A stretch of 64,000 nucleotides of DNA. It comes from Casuarius casuarius (Eukaryota; Chordata; Aves; Casuariiformes; Casuariidae). The stretch is taken from positions 186,001 to 250,000 of the forward strand of contig PTFA01000035.1 of assembly GCA_003342895.1 (NCBI GenBank), in the 5' to 3' direction. Every line of letters begins with the position of its first letter. Position 1 is the first letter of the stretch. A model generated the notes under the pieces. The model ran no database searches, was not told the origin of the DNA, and worked only from the letters and a program-made list of their open reading frames with translations. Of this stretch, positions 46,701 to 54,300 are shown in pieces. The position numbers were made by a program, and so were the translations under genes.

Positions 46701-49093
46701 TAGCACTGCTTCACACTCCTCCAATATATGAAAGATGAGGCGTGTGGGACCAGCACGCTTGACTGATGCTGCCGATTTTGTCACAGTAAGTAATCTAGGA
46801 AATGCAATATTTTTTCACTTCTCTTCCCTCCATTCCCACCATGATGAACATAATGGTGATTTTGCAAACCATCTTTCACAGAACAGTAGGTTTAACTCAT
46901 ATTCCTCACTCCCTGCTGAACCAGTGCAACATTAAGATTTTACAGGGCTAAATAAAATGGATTCACATCAATTTTGTGAAAGCTTGCACAAGACATTCTT
47001 GCACTCATTTCCAGATTGTCCCAGCAAATCAAGCTGTGAGAGTCTAAGCGGTGATGTCAAAGAAGTAACTGAGCTCTTTCCATGAAAAATAAGATCAGCC
47101 GGATACCAATTACATGTATTTAGGATTCTGGGAACATGAAAATAGTCTATCATCAAAAATGGTGAACGCATTAAGTCTTCCTTCTAACTGAAGCAAGGCC
47201 AAACCTGTATACCTTGAAACTCTGAGCTTGTCTTCCCTCTCTACCAAGAATTCAGATATTCCAGTCCCATTTTCCAAGCAAAATAACCTCTGCCTGGAGA
47301 ACAAGCGTGGAAAGTCTCATCGACAAAGTGGTGTTTTTCACTGACCTACATCATGTCATGACAGTTTAAAATTAAACTTCTATACAAACCTTGAACTATG
47401 GCTTTCATTAATGCAAAAGCCACAGTTGTGTGCCAGCCCTGTGTCAAAGTATGGTTTCCTCCTCTTAAACATATTTGGACATTTTCTTAAGGCAAACTAA
47501 TTTTCTTCTAAAGTTGACATTTCACCTTTTTTTTATTCCTCTTTTTTTTCCTCCACAGGGTGAAATTTTTCTATGTGGTTTAATAATTTCAAGGAATAGT
47601 ACTCTAACATGAGAGAATTTAAAAGTGTAAGTCTCTAATATACAAGTTAATTTTTCCATTATTTACAAGCAATTATTTTATATTAATTAGACTTGTTGTG
47701 ATACCAGAGTCAATCTAGAACTTTTCATGAACAGTCTCTGGAGAGTGAAAAGAGTAAAAAACATTGTGTAAACAGTTTTCTCATTTTATTTCCATTTGCA
47801 AATTCAGGATAGCCTATTCAATTTCAGCTTCTTCAGTACTTGAGTTTCAGAAGGGAAGGAGGCTTTTTTAGATTAAGTTTTAAATATTTCATGAACACCC
47901 AACGATTTGGTAACATGAACTCCTTTATAGTTAGAATGTAATTAAACCAGCTGCATTTAAGATGAACTAAATGGAACAACACAGTCTGCAACAAGAAGTT
48001 GTGACATACCTGCTCTATACAAGAGAAAAATCCACTAGGCATTCTGAAATATTTCTAGATTAGTTTCTGTATTTCTAAACATAGTCAAAAACTGAGTTCG
48101 TGAAGAAATTGCTCCTCCTTTAAAAAGTTCCTGCTACCACATCTTCCCCATGTTTATGATTCCTAGCTGTACATACTGAACACACTACGTGCATTCCCAC
48201 ACACATATGTATGCACATACGATCAGAACACATATATATGTAAAGAACTTTTGAAGAAACGAATGGTAAGATCGAAAAAAATTATGCTGAACTACATATA
48301 ATTTTACTATGAAGATTTAAATACCAGCGTTAACTAAGTGATACCTGCATTAATTTAGTGATAATTTCTACAATCCTTCTAAAAAGTAAACCCCAAATGT
48401 ATGATTTCTGGCCCCTGAGGCCCTGGTAAGTCACATTTGCTGTTGTGCTTATGAGTGCATTTTTCACAAACAATAAACAGAGGCAGCCTACGGGATTAAA
48501 GCATGACAAAGGTGTAGCTGACTCATGGGATCAATTATAAAGCCTCAGTGCTTATATCATTTGTCCATTCCATGTTTTACTAACAATTTTTGCATTTTCA
48601 GCCTGAGTGTATTACAGCTGTTCAGCGCCATGCTACAAAGCAACAGCACACCAGCACCGCACGCTACCAGAATGAATCTCCTCTCATCACCATCTGCACT
48701 TACATCACTTGTTATACAGCCTGCATATTTCTCTAAAGTTTTAACTAATGCATACTGATTTTAATTGACTGTTCATAGCTTCTTGGCCAAAGACAGTACA
48801 TCAGTACATTCTGATTAAATTTTTAACATTCGAAAAGAAACGACAGTCGCCTTTTCTAAGCTCACAGCAGTACTAAATATAGTCACTTAAAAATTCTAAT
48901 GCCATCTCAGGTGCAGCTTTCCCCCCAAACCACCATTAAAGGCACGGTCACGAAAGCAGACAAGCAGCTGCAATTTCCAGGCAGCTCACCGTGACAGGTT
49001 ATTGAGAGAACAAACGCGATTTGCAATACTTACTGAATGTTTCTCCTGCTGGCCCATAACTCCATGGTTAGCTGGGATTGCAAGTGGTTTCAT
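1241..49093 (-). CDS. RAPGEF2: RAPGEF2 (PDZ-GEF1), 5' portion: coding exons 1-12, partial at the 3' end
   Basis: RAPGEF2 loads GTP onto Rap1 and Rap2 at membranes and cell junctions; from the literature it acts in junction control, neuronal migration and Rap-ERK signalling. Twelve minus-strand exons, each bordered by AG and GT, join in phase (0,0,1,0,0,0,0,0,0,1,2 at successive junctions) into about 603 residues. Domains in order: acidic N-terminus with a D/E run at about residues 84-93; cyclic-nucleotide-binding-like domain about 135-254; REM domain about 267-380; PDZ domain about 385-470 with its GFGIF loop at 408-412; basic linker to about 603. The RA domain, RasGEF domain and C-terminus (about 900 residues) lie beyond the left edge. 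The linker peptide [20 protein letters not shown] and the start [11 protein letters not shown] identify RAPGEF2 rather than its paralogue RAPGEF6. Intron positions are read from the sequence; domain limits are transferred from the mammalian protein. Confidence 0.97.
3286..3306. repeat. Poly(T) run, T21
   Basis: Uninterrupted run in intron 11; reads as poly(A) in the RAPGEF2 transcript. Confidence 0.95.
4636..4647 (-). CDS. RAPGEF2: Candidate 12-nt cassette microexon of RAPGEF2
   Basis: Inside intron 11, the minus strand reads TTTTTGCACTTTTTCTGTGCAG, then GGACCTTTTCCG, then GTAAGAGTCAG. The intron is in phase 2 (exon 11 ends AA, exon 12 starts C). Inclusion keeps the frame and changes KPY-N-DIGIG to KPY-KDLFR-DIGIG, a net gain of four residues. 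Two TGC motifs sit just before the acceptor, an arrangement reported for SRRM4/nSR100-dependent neural microexons. Structure and phase are read from the sequence; usage and tissue are inference. Confidence 0.6.
5858..6104 (-). CDS. RAPGEF2: RAPGEF2 coding exon 11 (residues 469-551, PDZ-RA linker)
   Basis: 247 nt, from phase 1 to phase 2, acceptor TCTCTTGTGCAG and donor ACAA/GTGAGTC. Encodes the basic, Ser- and Lys-rich linker between the PDZ and RA domains: [20 protein letters not shown] to [12 protein letters not shown]. Reading on past the donor gives a stop after one codon. The segment KASRYS resembles a basophilic kinase site; that is inference. Confidence 0.97.
6105..8604 (-). other. Intron 10 of RAPGEF2
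   Basis: About 2.5 kb between exons 10 and 11, strongly A-rich on the plus strand (pyrimidine-rich in the transcript). It holds the candidate 24-nt microexon at 8008-8031. I see nothing else supportable. Confidence 0.85.
8008..8031 (-). CDS. RAPGEF2: Candidate 24-nt cassette microexon of RAPGEF2
   Basis: Inside intron 10, the minus strand reads an acceptor with the tract CATCTCTCTTTCAG, then 24 nt, then the donor GTAGGGTATT. The intron is in phase 1. Including the 24 nt preserves the frame and turns NLF-V-FKELL into [17 protein letters not shown] with no stop codon. Length divisible by three, matching phase, a clear pyrimidine tract and a Ser-rich product fit an alternatively spliced microexon between the PDZ domain and the linker. 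Usage is inferred and there is no transcript evidence. Confidence 0.6.
   Translation of the reverse strand, partial: NQVLHHK
8605..8713 (-). CDS. RAPGEF2: RAPGEF2 coding exon 10 (residues 433-469, PDZ end)
   Basis: 109 nt, starting in phase 0 after TATTTTTAG and ending in phase 1 at TTTG/GTAAGTT. Encodes [20 protein letters not shown] to VKTNLF, the second half of the PDZ domain including the helix that lines the ligand groove. The single G left over forms Val469 with exon 11, or Glu if the candidate microexon at 8008-8031 is included. Confidence 0.97.
8798..9001 (-). CDS. RAPGEF2: RAPGEF2 coding exon 9 (residues 365-432, REM end and PDZ start)
   Basis: Sixty-eight codons, phase 0 at both ends, acceptor TTTTGTAG and donor CAG/GTAGGTA. 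It ends the REM domain ([20 protein letters not shown]) and begins the PDZ domain ([18 protein letters not shown]...). The carboxylate-binding loop GFGIF is at residues 408-412. Residue 418 is Phe in [11 protein letters not shown], where I recall Ser in mammals. Confidence 0.97.
9094..9201 (-). CDS. RAPGEF2: RAPGEF2 coding exon 8 (residues 329-364, REM domain)
   Basis: Thirty-six codons, phase 0 at both ends, acceptor AATTTTCAG and donor GAG/GTAAGAA. Encodes [20 protein letters not shown] to FENNLERE, the amphipathic helices in the middle of the REM domain. Confidence 0.96.
9202..11677 (-). other. Intron 7 of RAPGEF2
   Basis: About 2.5 kb of AT-rich intron between exons 7 and 8, with the weak donor GTTAAA at its 5' end and acceptor AATTTTCAG at its 3' end. 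No internal exon or recognisable repeat found. Confidence 0.85.
11678..11842 (-). CDS. RAPGEF2: RAPGEF2 coding exon 7 (residues 274-328, REM domain)
   Basis: Fifty-five codons, phase 0 at both ends. Encodes the start of the REM (N-terminal RasGEF) domain, [20 protein letters not shown] through [15 protein letters not shown] to SLRDK. The REM domain packs on the catalytic domain and keeps its helical hairpin in place. The acceptor is TGTTACAG. The donor AAG/GTTAAAA is non-consensus after GT, but the phase and the next exon leave no other choice. Confidence 0.96.
11843..12215 (-). other. Intron 6 of RAPGEF2
   Basis: 373 bp between exons 6 and 7, AT-rich, with donor GTAAAAGC and acceptor TGTTACAG. 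Nothing else seen. Confidence 0.9.
12216..12368 (-). CDS. RAPGEF2: RAPGEF2 coding exon 6 (residues 223-273, end of cNBD)
   Basis: Fifty-one codons in phase 0 at both ends, from [19 protein letters not shown] to [12 protein letters not shown]. The acceptor is TTCTTCCAG and the donor AAG/GTAAAAG. It finishes the cNBD-like fold with its C-terminal helix and begins the charged connector to the REM domain. Confidence 0.96.
12369..14067 (-). other. Intron 5 of RAPGEF2
   Basis: About 1.7 kb between exons 5 and 6. No exon, repeat or RNA gene that I can support. Confidence 0.85.
14068..14226 (-). CDS. RAPGEF2: RAPGEF2 coding exon 5 (residues 170-222, cNBD core)
   Basis: Fifty-three codons, phase 0 at both ends, acceptor TTTATAG and donor CAG/GTAGAGT. 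It encodes [19 protein letters not shown] through [20 protein letters not shown] to DDCQ. This is where cAMP receptors have their phosphate-binding cassette. FG is followed by V rather than the usual Glu, and no Pro-Arg-Ala-Ala/Thr element follows, in line with the view that this domain binds cAMP poorly if at all. Confidence 0.96.
14227..14768 (-). other. Intron 4 of RAPGEF2
   Basis: 542 bp between exons 4 and 5, with the weak donor GTCGGT. It contains a 25/24-bp tandem duplication at 14552-14600 and a T10 run near 14679-14689. Confidence 0.9.
14552..14600. repeat. Tandem duplication, 25 + 24 bp
   Basis: TTTTTCTTATGCTTTTATTG occurs twice head to tail, followed by TTATG in the first copy and TATG in the second. 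The copies differ by one base deletion. Confidence 0.95.
14769..14905 (-). CDS. RAPGEF2: RAPGEF2 coding exon 4 (residues 124-169, start of cNBD)
   Basis: 137 nt; the acceptor is CTCCTTCAG and the exon completes Glu124. It encodes the first half of the cyclic-nucleotide-binding-like fold, from [16 protein letters not shown] to [10 protein letters not shown]. The frame requires the exon to end GAG directly before GTCGGTAG, an unusually weak donor. The stronger-looking GTAGAA four bases further on would shift the frame. Confidence 0.93.
14906..16240 (-). other. Intron 3 of RAPGEF2
   Basis: About 1.3 kb between exons 3 and 4, phase 1. It contains a phase-compatible open cassette-like segment at 15302-15415 that I rate only as a weak exon candidate. 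Confidence 0.85.
16241..16418 (-). CDS. RAPGEF2: RAPGEF2 coding exon 3 (residues 65-124, acidic segment)
   Basis: 178 nt, starting in phase 0 after TTTAG and ending in phase 1 at ATTG/GTAAGTTAA. It carries the strongly acidic run SEDDDDEED at about residues 85-93, followed by the helix-like segment [22 protein letters not shown] that leads into the cNBD. The next exon supplies the last two bases of the split Glu codon 124. Confidence 0.95.
20961..20980. repeat. Poly(A) run, A20
   Basis: Uninterrupted run in intron 2. No element body that could be an insertion is visible beside it. Confidence 0.95.
21214..21249. repeat. Perfect 18-bp tandem duplication
   Basis: CTCAAAAATAACTTATTT occurs twice in direct succession without mismatch. 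Confidence 0.95.
22568..22625. repeat. Imperfect direct repeat, 39-bp period, with central hairpin
   Basis: GGTAATATAAGCGACAGGTA (22568-22587) recurs at 22607-22625 with one A missing. Between the copies, CCAGGT-AC-ACCTGG (22589-22602) forms an inverted repeat. Confidence 0.9.
25205..25224. repeat. T10C10 homopolymer junction
   Basis: Ten T followed directly by ten C, in intron 2. A likely site of sequencing length error. Confidence 0.95.
26183..26314 (-). CDS. RAPGEF2: RAPGEF2 coding exon 2 (residues 21-64)
   Basis: Forty-four codons, phase 0 at both ends. The acceptor is CTATAG at 26315-26320 and the donor is CAG/GTAAGACT. The peptide runs from [12 protein letters not shown] to SLSDIYQ and includes a Ser/Gly-rich stretch ([10 protein letters not shown]), probably disordered and likely phosphorylated. 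In long isoforms of the mammalian gene this exon is spliced to upstream exons carrying another cNBD-like domain; here it can join exon 1 directly. Confidence 0.95.
30190..30332. repeat. Alternating purine-pyrimidine (CA/TA/GT) microsatellite region
   Basis: A mixed run of CA, TA, GTGT and CATA units with a final CA run at about 30318-30331. Compound dinucleotide repeat, possibly length-polymorphic. Confidence 0.85.
33797..33814. repeat. Poly(T) run, T18
   Basis: Uninterrupted run in intron 1; a second T14 run lies at 33577-33590. Confidence 0.95.
36040..36300 (+). mobile_element. Decayed CR1/L3-type LINE fragment (end of ORF2)
   Basis: From 36152 the plus strand reads [10 protein letters not shown] and, about 20 residues later, Ala-Leu-Phe-Ser-Leu-Asn. 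This spacing resembles the (V/L)QRRAxRMIRG...LGLFSLEKRR block near the end of CR1/L3 reverse transcriptase ORFs. Upstream, GGGCCCCACA resembles the segment that precedes this block. Stops and shifts show it is long dead. Limits are approximate. Confidence 0.45.
37681..37713. repeat. (ATT)n microsatellite, about 11 units
   Basis: Perfect TAT/ATT trinucleotide run of 33 bp in intron 1 of RAPGEF2. Confidence 0.95.
38571..38590. repeat. (TA)10 microsatellite
   Basis: Twenty bases of alternating TA. Confidence 0.9.
41761..41784. repeat. 24-nt near-perfect palindrome
   Basis: TAGC-c-AGTCTA-GT-TAGACT-a-GCTA pairs along its whole length except for one mismatched pair and the two central bases. Confidence 0.9.
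45692..45721. repeat. (CA)8 followed by (TA)5 microsatellite
   Basis: CA run at 45692-45707, then AAA and a TA run at 45711-45721. A T12 run lies just before it, at 45667-45678. Confidence 0.9.
46174..46191. repeat. Poly(T) run, T18
   Basis: Uninterrupted run in intron 1. Confidence 0.95.
49034..49093 (-). CDS. RAPGEF2: RAPGEF2 coding exon 1 (start codon, residues 1-20)
   Basis: Encodes the 20-residue start [11 protein letters not shown]... that opens the canonical short isoform. The ATG is at 49093-49091. An in-frame TAA at 49123-49121, ten codons upstream, closes the frame, so this is a true start and not a read-through from an upstream coding exon. The exon ends TCA followed by the donor GTAAGTATT at 49033, in phase 0, and joins exon 2 (Leu-Pro-Ala-Asp). 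The 5' untranslated part continues to higher coordinates; its limit cannot be read directly. Confidence 0.95.
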
Positions 49094-50129
49094 AATGAAG
49101 AAACATACGCTGAACTGAATTTACACATCATGTACCGATTCCTTATGGATGGCAAGTCACCTTCTACAGCATTAAATTAAGAAGAGGAGGAGGAGGGGAA
49201 ACCGAGCTGGAGCTAAAAGTGTCACTACTGGTGAGCTCCCAAACCCCCTCGCACTTGTAGTGCAGAGAAGCAACCCAAACGACAGCGTTAGTCTCCATTT
49301 TTGTCACACAAAGTCTAAGCATGTCAGGATGCAAAGAGCCTGACGAAACCCCACGTATCCAGCGTTCATCCCAGGGAGCAAAAGCATTCCCTGAGACTGA
49401 GGGATGGGAAGAAAAGAAAAAGAAGGAAAAAAGCTAAAATGGCTGACTGCACAGATACTCCCTCAAAAAGGCTTAACACAGCGTTATAGTAGGCAGGGTG
49501 CAGAATCCAGCCTCCAGCATTCACCAAGCCTTGTTAATACTCCCGTTTCCCTCGCACACGCAGCCCCCCCTCCCCGCTCCAGCGCTACCCTCCACTCCCC
49601 TAAAATCAGGGACCTCCTCCCCTGGCTGCTAACGATGCTGACAGGGTAGTGACCGGTGATCTCTGCTCCACTCAGCTAACCAAGTTTGCACGATTAATCT
49701 CAGCAGCATGACACTGATGGACATTTAATTTTATGATGTCCGCTCCTCGCAATCAGGACAAGCATGTGTACTACCGAAAGAGTCAGCGACAAAGATACAA
49801 CACAGTTTCACACACAAAAACCCAGAGAATCATGAGTCTGAATGCAATACGCCAATATAATTACGTTATTGTGCTTACTTTGGAAGACCATGGCTGCAGG
49901 CAGTTGGCATAGCAACGCACAAGGAAAGCCATTTCCTGGGCAGAAAGAATGCTTCCTTTTCTAAATAAAAAATCCCTCTTAGGATACAAACGGCATTGCT
50001 GCTTCCTGCAGAAAGCAAAGACACTGTAGTCTGTCTCTCAACCTGCACAGGCACGCTCGATGCAGTCCCAGTGATGTAAGTGGGTTTCTCCCTCGCTCTC
50101 CCTCCCTCTCCCTTTATCCACCGAAATGC
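49094..50129 (-). promoter_or_regulatory. 5' untranslated / proximal upstream region of RAPGEF2 short form
   Basis: Immediately upstream of the start codon. In-frame TAA at 49121-49123. A GA-rich run lies at 49181-49200. The coding strand is G-rich at 49560-49622 with several G4-G7 runs. An RFX-like X-box is at 49903-49916. Transcription start and exon limits are not visible from sequence alone. Confidence 0.45.
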
Positions 50130-50400
50130 CCGAGCCGAGCATTCCTCGAGGCTCGCCCCCTCAGACGCTTCACCGCTTCACTCATTACGGCGGAGATGGA
50201 CAATTCAGATAAAACAACAAGCGCTTGCCTGTGCCGTATCAGCCTGGGGAGATCGCGGCGGTCCCGGAGGGGAGGGATCCACTCACCGCCGCCTCCAGAG
50301 AGCAGCGCCCGGGTCCAGGTGGGAACGAGGAGCAACATCTACCTCAACGAGCCCCGAGCTACCCATGGCTCTTCAGAAGACGGGGACAGAGCCGTAGGGT
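50130..50400 (-). promoter_or_regulatory. CpG-rich promoter-like patch with possible noncoding first exon
   Basis: By eye this 270-bp stretch has about two dozen CpGs in an otherwise CpG-poor region. On the minus strand it contains GGAGGCGGCG/GTGAGTGG, a consensus donor with the cut after 50287, typical of a GC-rich 5' untranslated first exon. It lies 1.2 kb upstream of the RAPGEF2 start codon in the right orientation. A short upstream ORF with a good Kozak context (GCCATGG) starts at 50366 and would end out of frame with exon 2. Promoter function is inferred. Confidence 0.5.
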
Positions 50401-51277
50401 TTGACACCACCTCCCTTCTTCCCCACCCAAAAGAGTGAGTGCTGCTGCAGAGCTGTAAACATCCCTATCAAGTATTTATAAACAGCGCACTCCACGAGCT
50501 TTCGCAGATTTTCAGCAGTTTCGCTGCTGCTCAGACCACCGATATCCAAGGACTACGCCAGGTAAACGTCCAGAATTCCTTAAAATCTCATTTAACATCT
50601 TTCCAAACATAGATTTTACTTTTACGTGCACATTAAATAAGCAAATCCCATGGAAAACAAAAGGGGAAGCAAGATCTGGAAAAGACTGACAGACACGTGG
50701 CTTTCATAATTTTTGTCTAAGACTGTAATTGTATTTTTAAACTCAGTTTTCTCCGGTCACTCCCGTGTACAGTGTATCGCTTCTAGTTTTGTACTAGCAA
50801 CGTTATACTGCAGAGGAGCTAAAACGCAACAGGGAACATGCTCAAGCAATAAACTGTCAGCTTTATACATCTCAAGTGTCACAAATTCAGGATACTTTGC
50901 ACGGGGGAGACCAAGCCAGTGCAAACAAGAACGTGCCGCTCTAAGCTTTGCCTTTAGTAGAATCCTCTCTAAACACATTTACAACATATTCTTTAAAATC
51001 AGAGACCATCTGTCCTTAAAGTGACTTAAAGTCAGGTTTTTTTTTTTAAACCAAGAACAATAGTAGGAAAAAAAACAGTTGATACACATGCATAAACACA
51101 CAGGAAAAGTGAATACTAAAACACAAGCTGCAGCTGCCCTCTACCAAAATAACGCAGCCTCTGATAATTAGTTTGGTTTGTTACCTAGTGATTTCTTTCC
51201 GCACTGACAATGATTGCTACTAAATGAGGCTGGAGAAAAACAGCAACAACCACCCCTTCATGAAAATGAAGTTTAGT

Positions 51278-51343
51278 AAAGCCAGGAAAAATAAAGAAAA
51301 AAAAGAAAGGAAAAAAAAGAAAAAGAAAAAGGAAAAAGAAGAT
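51278..51343. repeat. Purine-only A/G-rich tract
   Basis: A run of almost pure A and G (GAAAAA, AAAGAAAGG units) of about 65 bp upstream of the gene. Confidence 0.85.
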
Positions 51344-54300
51344 CCTGAAGTATCTGGGCTATTTTTCTTACATAGTTATTTTAAGGACACCATTTCATAC
51401 ACAGCACATTTTAAATTGAATATATTTACATTTATGAGAGTTTAATATGACACATGTGCCCTTGATTTTCTAGTACATGCTAAAAGGTTTCCTTAAAGAT
51501 CATAAGTTACTCCTTAAACAATTGCATTACAAATCTGTTTGGACTTTTTAAAAGTCTTTGCAATGCTTTGTAGAGTGCCAGTGCAACTACCAGATGATTT
51601 TTAAATGTTAACTTATGTTTAAACCTTATAAAATAGCCTAATTCTGAGCACAATCAATTTTCAAATGAAATCCTGACCAGAAATAGTGGAAGTTATTAAT
51701 TCTAGGACACTTACACAAACCTTCTCTAGCATAAAAATAAAAAATATTACTTGTTGACAAAGCAATTAAAACCCTCTCAAGTTGGATTTGGCGGCCTTGT
51801 GGTTGACACCACGAGCAGAATTCAAGTCTGGTGTTTTACGCTCACGTCAGGACAAATGATGTTCTGCCCAGACAGAATCGTCTCACCGCTGCAGGAAGGA
51901 AGCACGCCACTCGCGGGACTCTAGTCCACAACTGAGCTATGAACACGCATCTCACTTTGCATCTGTTTTTAAGTGCGATGGTGGTACCAACCAAAATCTA
52001 GCCTAGTTACCTGTGGTAAAGGCCTTGAAACATAACAGAGAAGTAGGAACAAAAACATTAAAACAGTAGAGGAAAGATGGAGAACTCCTAGATGACAATA
52101 CCACGAAACACTTCCTTATTAATTACACTGGTCACTACTACACACCTCTTCTCTCCTGTGATAAAATTAAGTCAGTACTATACGTATGAATGCAATGTTT
52201 AAAGCAACCTGGCAAAGTCTAATATTAGTGTGAATCAAACTAATGAAGACTTGATGGTTTCCAAAATAGGAAAAAAAAACTCTTTGCATCTTAAACAGAA
52301 AAAATGATATTAATGTAATTAGGTGAAAAAAACACTCACAGGCAATCTGTGATTCAAAACACTTCATGAAATAAAGGTTGATTCCACTTCTCTATTCCTC
52401 CTTAGCTACCACTACTTTCACCACTTTCTGGGTGTAGTGGCATAATGCAGTATAATCATATGCACTTATTATCATTTCAGAAAATAATTACCTATCAATT
52501 AGGCTTTATAAAAACAATCATGGCAGAAGTTCAATGGCTATATATCTTTCAGTGAAAAATGAATGGAATTTAAATCCGTAAGAGACAGTAGAACAATGTA
52601 TCTTGGAAAGTTCCTATCATAAATAACTACGAACAGTTAATAGAAAACCTAAATGCAACTTTGTGTTGAGGACAAAGCCCATATACAAGAACTCCTTGCT
52701 CAGACTTAAAGTCTGAAAAGAGCAAGAAGGTTTTTTGCAAATATTCATAGGTAATTAAAATGAGACGTTAATAAAGCTGATCTGCAATAACTGGACATAA
52801 TGGGCTATCCCCATCTGCCTTCAAAATATTGTATTTACAGAAAAGCTGACCTCTCTGTACAAGTCTTGGAAAAGAATGCAAAACACAGTGCATACAAACA
52901 CACTCCCTCCAACAGTAACAGCAAGCATCACAATATCCTTGCACTATCCACACAACTCCTAAACAGTAGCTCTGAATTTAAGATGAAAATTGATGTAGGT
53001 CTCAGCAGCATGCACCATCTGATTGCAATTCCTGTAAACTGTGTTTCACATCCTGGAATGTGCTCATAGATATTATTCTCAGCCATGTCAACAACACTCG
53101 GAGCATTAAACCTTTTTACGTTAATGATAAATGCTGCAACAACGGATTACCTCAAATCTTCAATTTCAAGCAGTCACCTTAGCTCACAGCTATTCGCAGC
53201 AGTATTTTTTTTTTTAATTTTGTATAGATTACCTAAACATAAGATGTTCTTTCCCTGAAGTGCCTCAAGAACAGAAAAAATTACCAGCACATTTTTTTCT
53301 TTCAGCACAATATAAAATATTGTTTCCTTTATGCTCAAAATCTTTGACAAAAGACAACAAAACACTGCAGGGTCACCAAATTTCTTGGCACTTTATGCCT
53401 CCAGTGACCAGAAAACTTAAGTCAAAAGAACAGAAAATGAAGCTAAGGAACAAGCCTAAAACTGCAATCATTACAACATGCGCCCCAAAAATATCCGCAG
53501 GGTTGGGACTGTTACACAGACACTGCACATTGGTGTAGCTGGAACAGACATCTAAATTGAAGAGCACGACAATGAAGCACATAATTTTTAAAGAAGATAA
53601 GGCAAAGGCATCTTCTCTTTCCCCTCCTTCACACAAAAGGGAAGGAATGTTTAAAAACGATTTTTTTAACTCAGGACTGTTGGACACAAAACTTATTGGG
53701 TCCCACGAGCCTGCTTCTGAGGCTCTCCCTCCCAACCAGTCTTATAAGGAAGGACTATTTAGTAACATAACCTGAGGCTCCCATCAAGCACAAAAATACC
53801 AGAAAAAATCCAAAACAGCAATTGACTACAGCCACTAAAATGAAGAATACATTTAAGTGTCCCATAGAATAAAAGACCTTTTAATACTGTAACGCACTTA
53901 GGCAAATTTGCTGCCAGTACCTTAAATCACTGGCCACATGATCCAGTTTCACGCAAGTGAGTTCATATTTATCAGCATAATCCAGATATCCAATTTTAGA
54001 CACACCTGGTCCATTTGCATTTTCTCTAGAACTTCGAGAACTCTAGACAAAACTCCATCGAATAAAGGAAAATTACCAAATAAATGCCCCAAGGTGAGTT
54101 TCTATGATTAAAATACCACCTCAGCTAAAACCAACAGATAAAGTAATAATATTTATCACTTTTTTTTTTTAATGCATAACACTGCAGCATTCACATCATT
54201 ATAATGATGATGTTTCTCTGCATCATTGGCAATACCAAAACAACTGCTACAATGGAGCCATGTGTGCTGTTTTGATCACACATTTGCTAATGTTACAGAC

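Larger units (their letters stand above)
26315..49033 (-). other. Intron 1 of RAPGEF2
   Basis: About 22.7 kb, the longest intron in the window, phase 0. Long first introns often hold enhancers. Noted contents: a hydrophobic terminal-exon-like ORF at 26778-26882, CA/TA-rich DNA at 30190-30332, homopolymer T runs near 33.6-33.8 kb, a GC-rich patch with a plus-strand first-exon-like segment near 34.25-34.66 kb, a decayed CR1/L3-like LINE near 36.1 kb, an ATT microsatellite at 37681-37713, a GC-rich patch near 40.33-40.61 kb, a hairpin at 41761-41784, and a CA/TA tract at 45692-45721. Confidence 0.8.
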
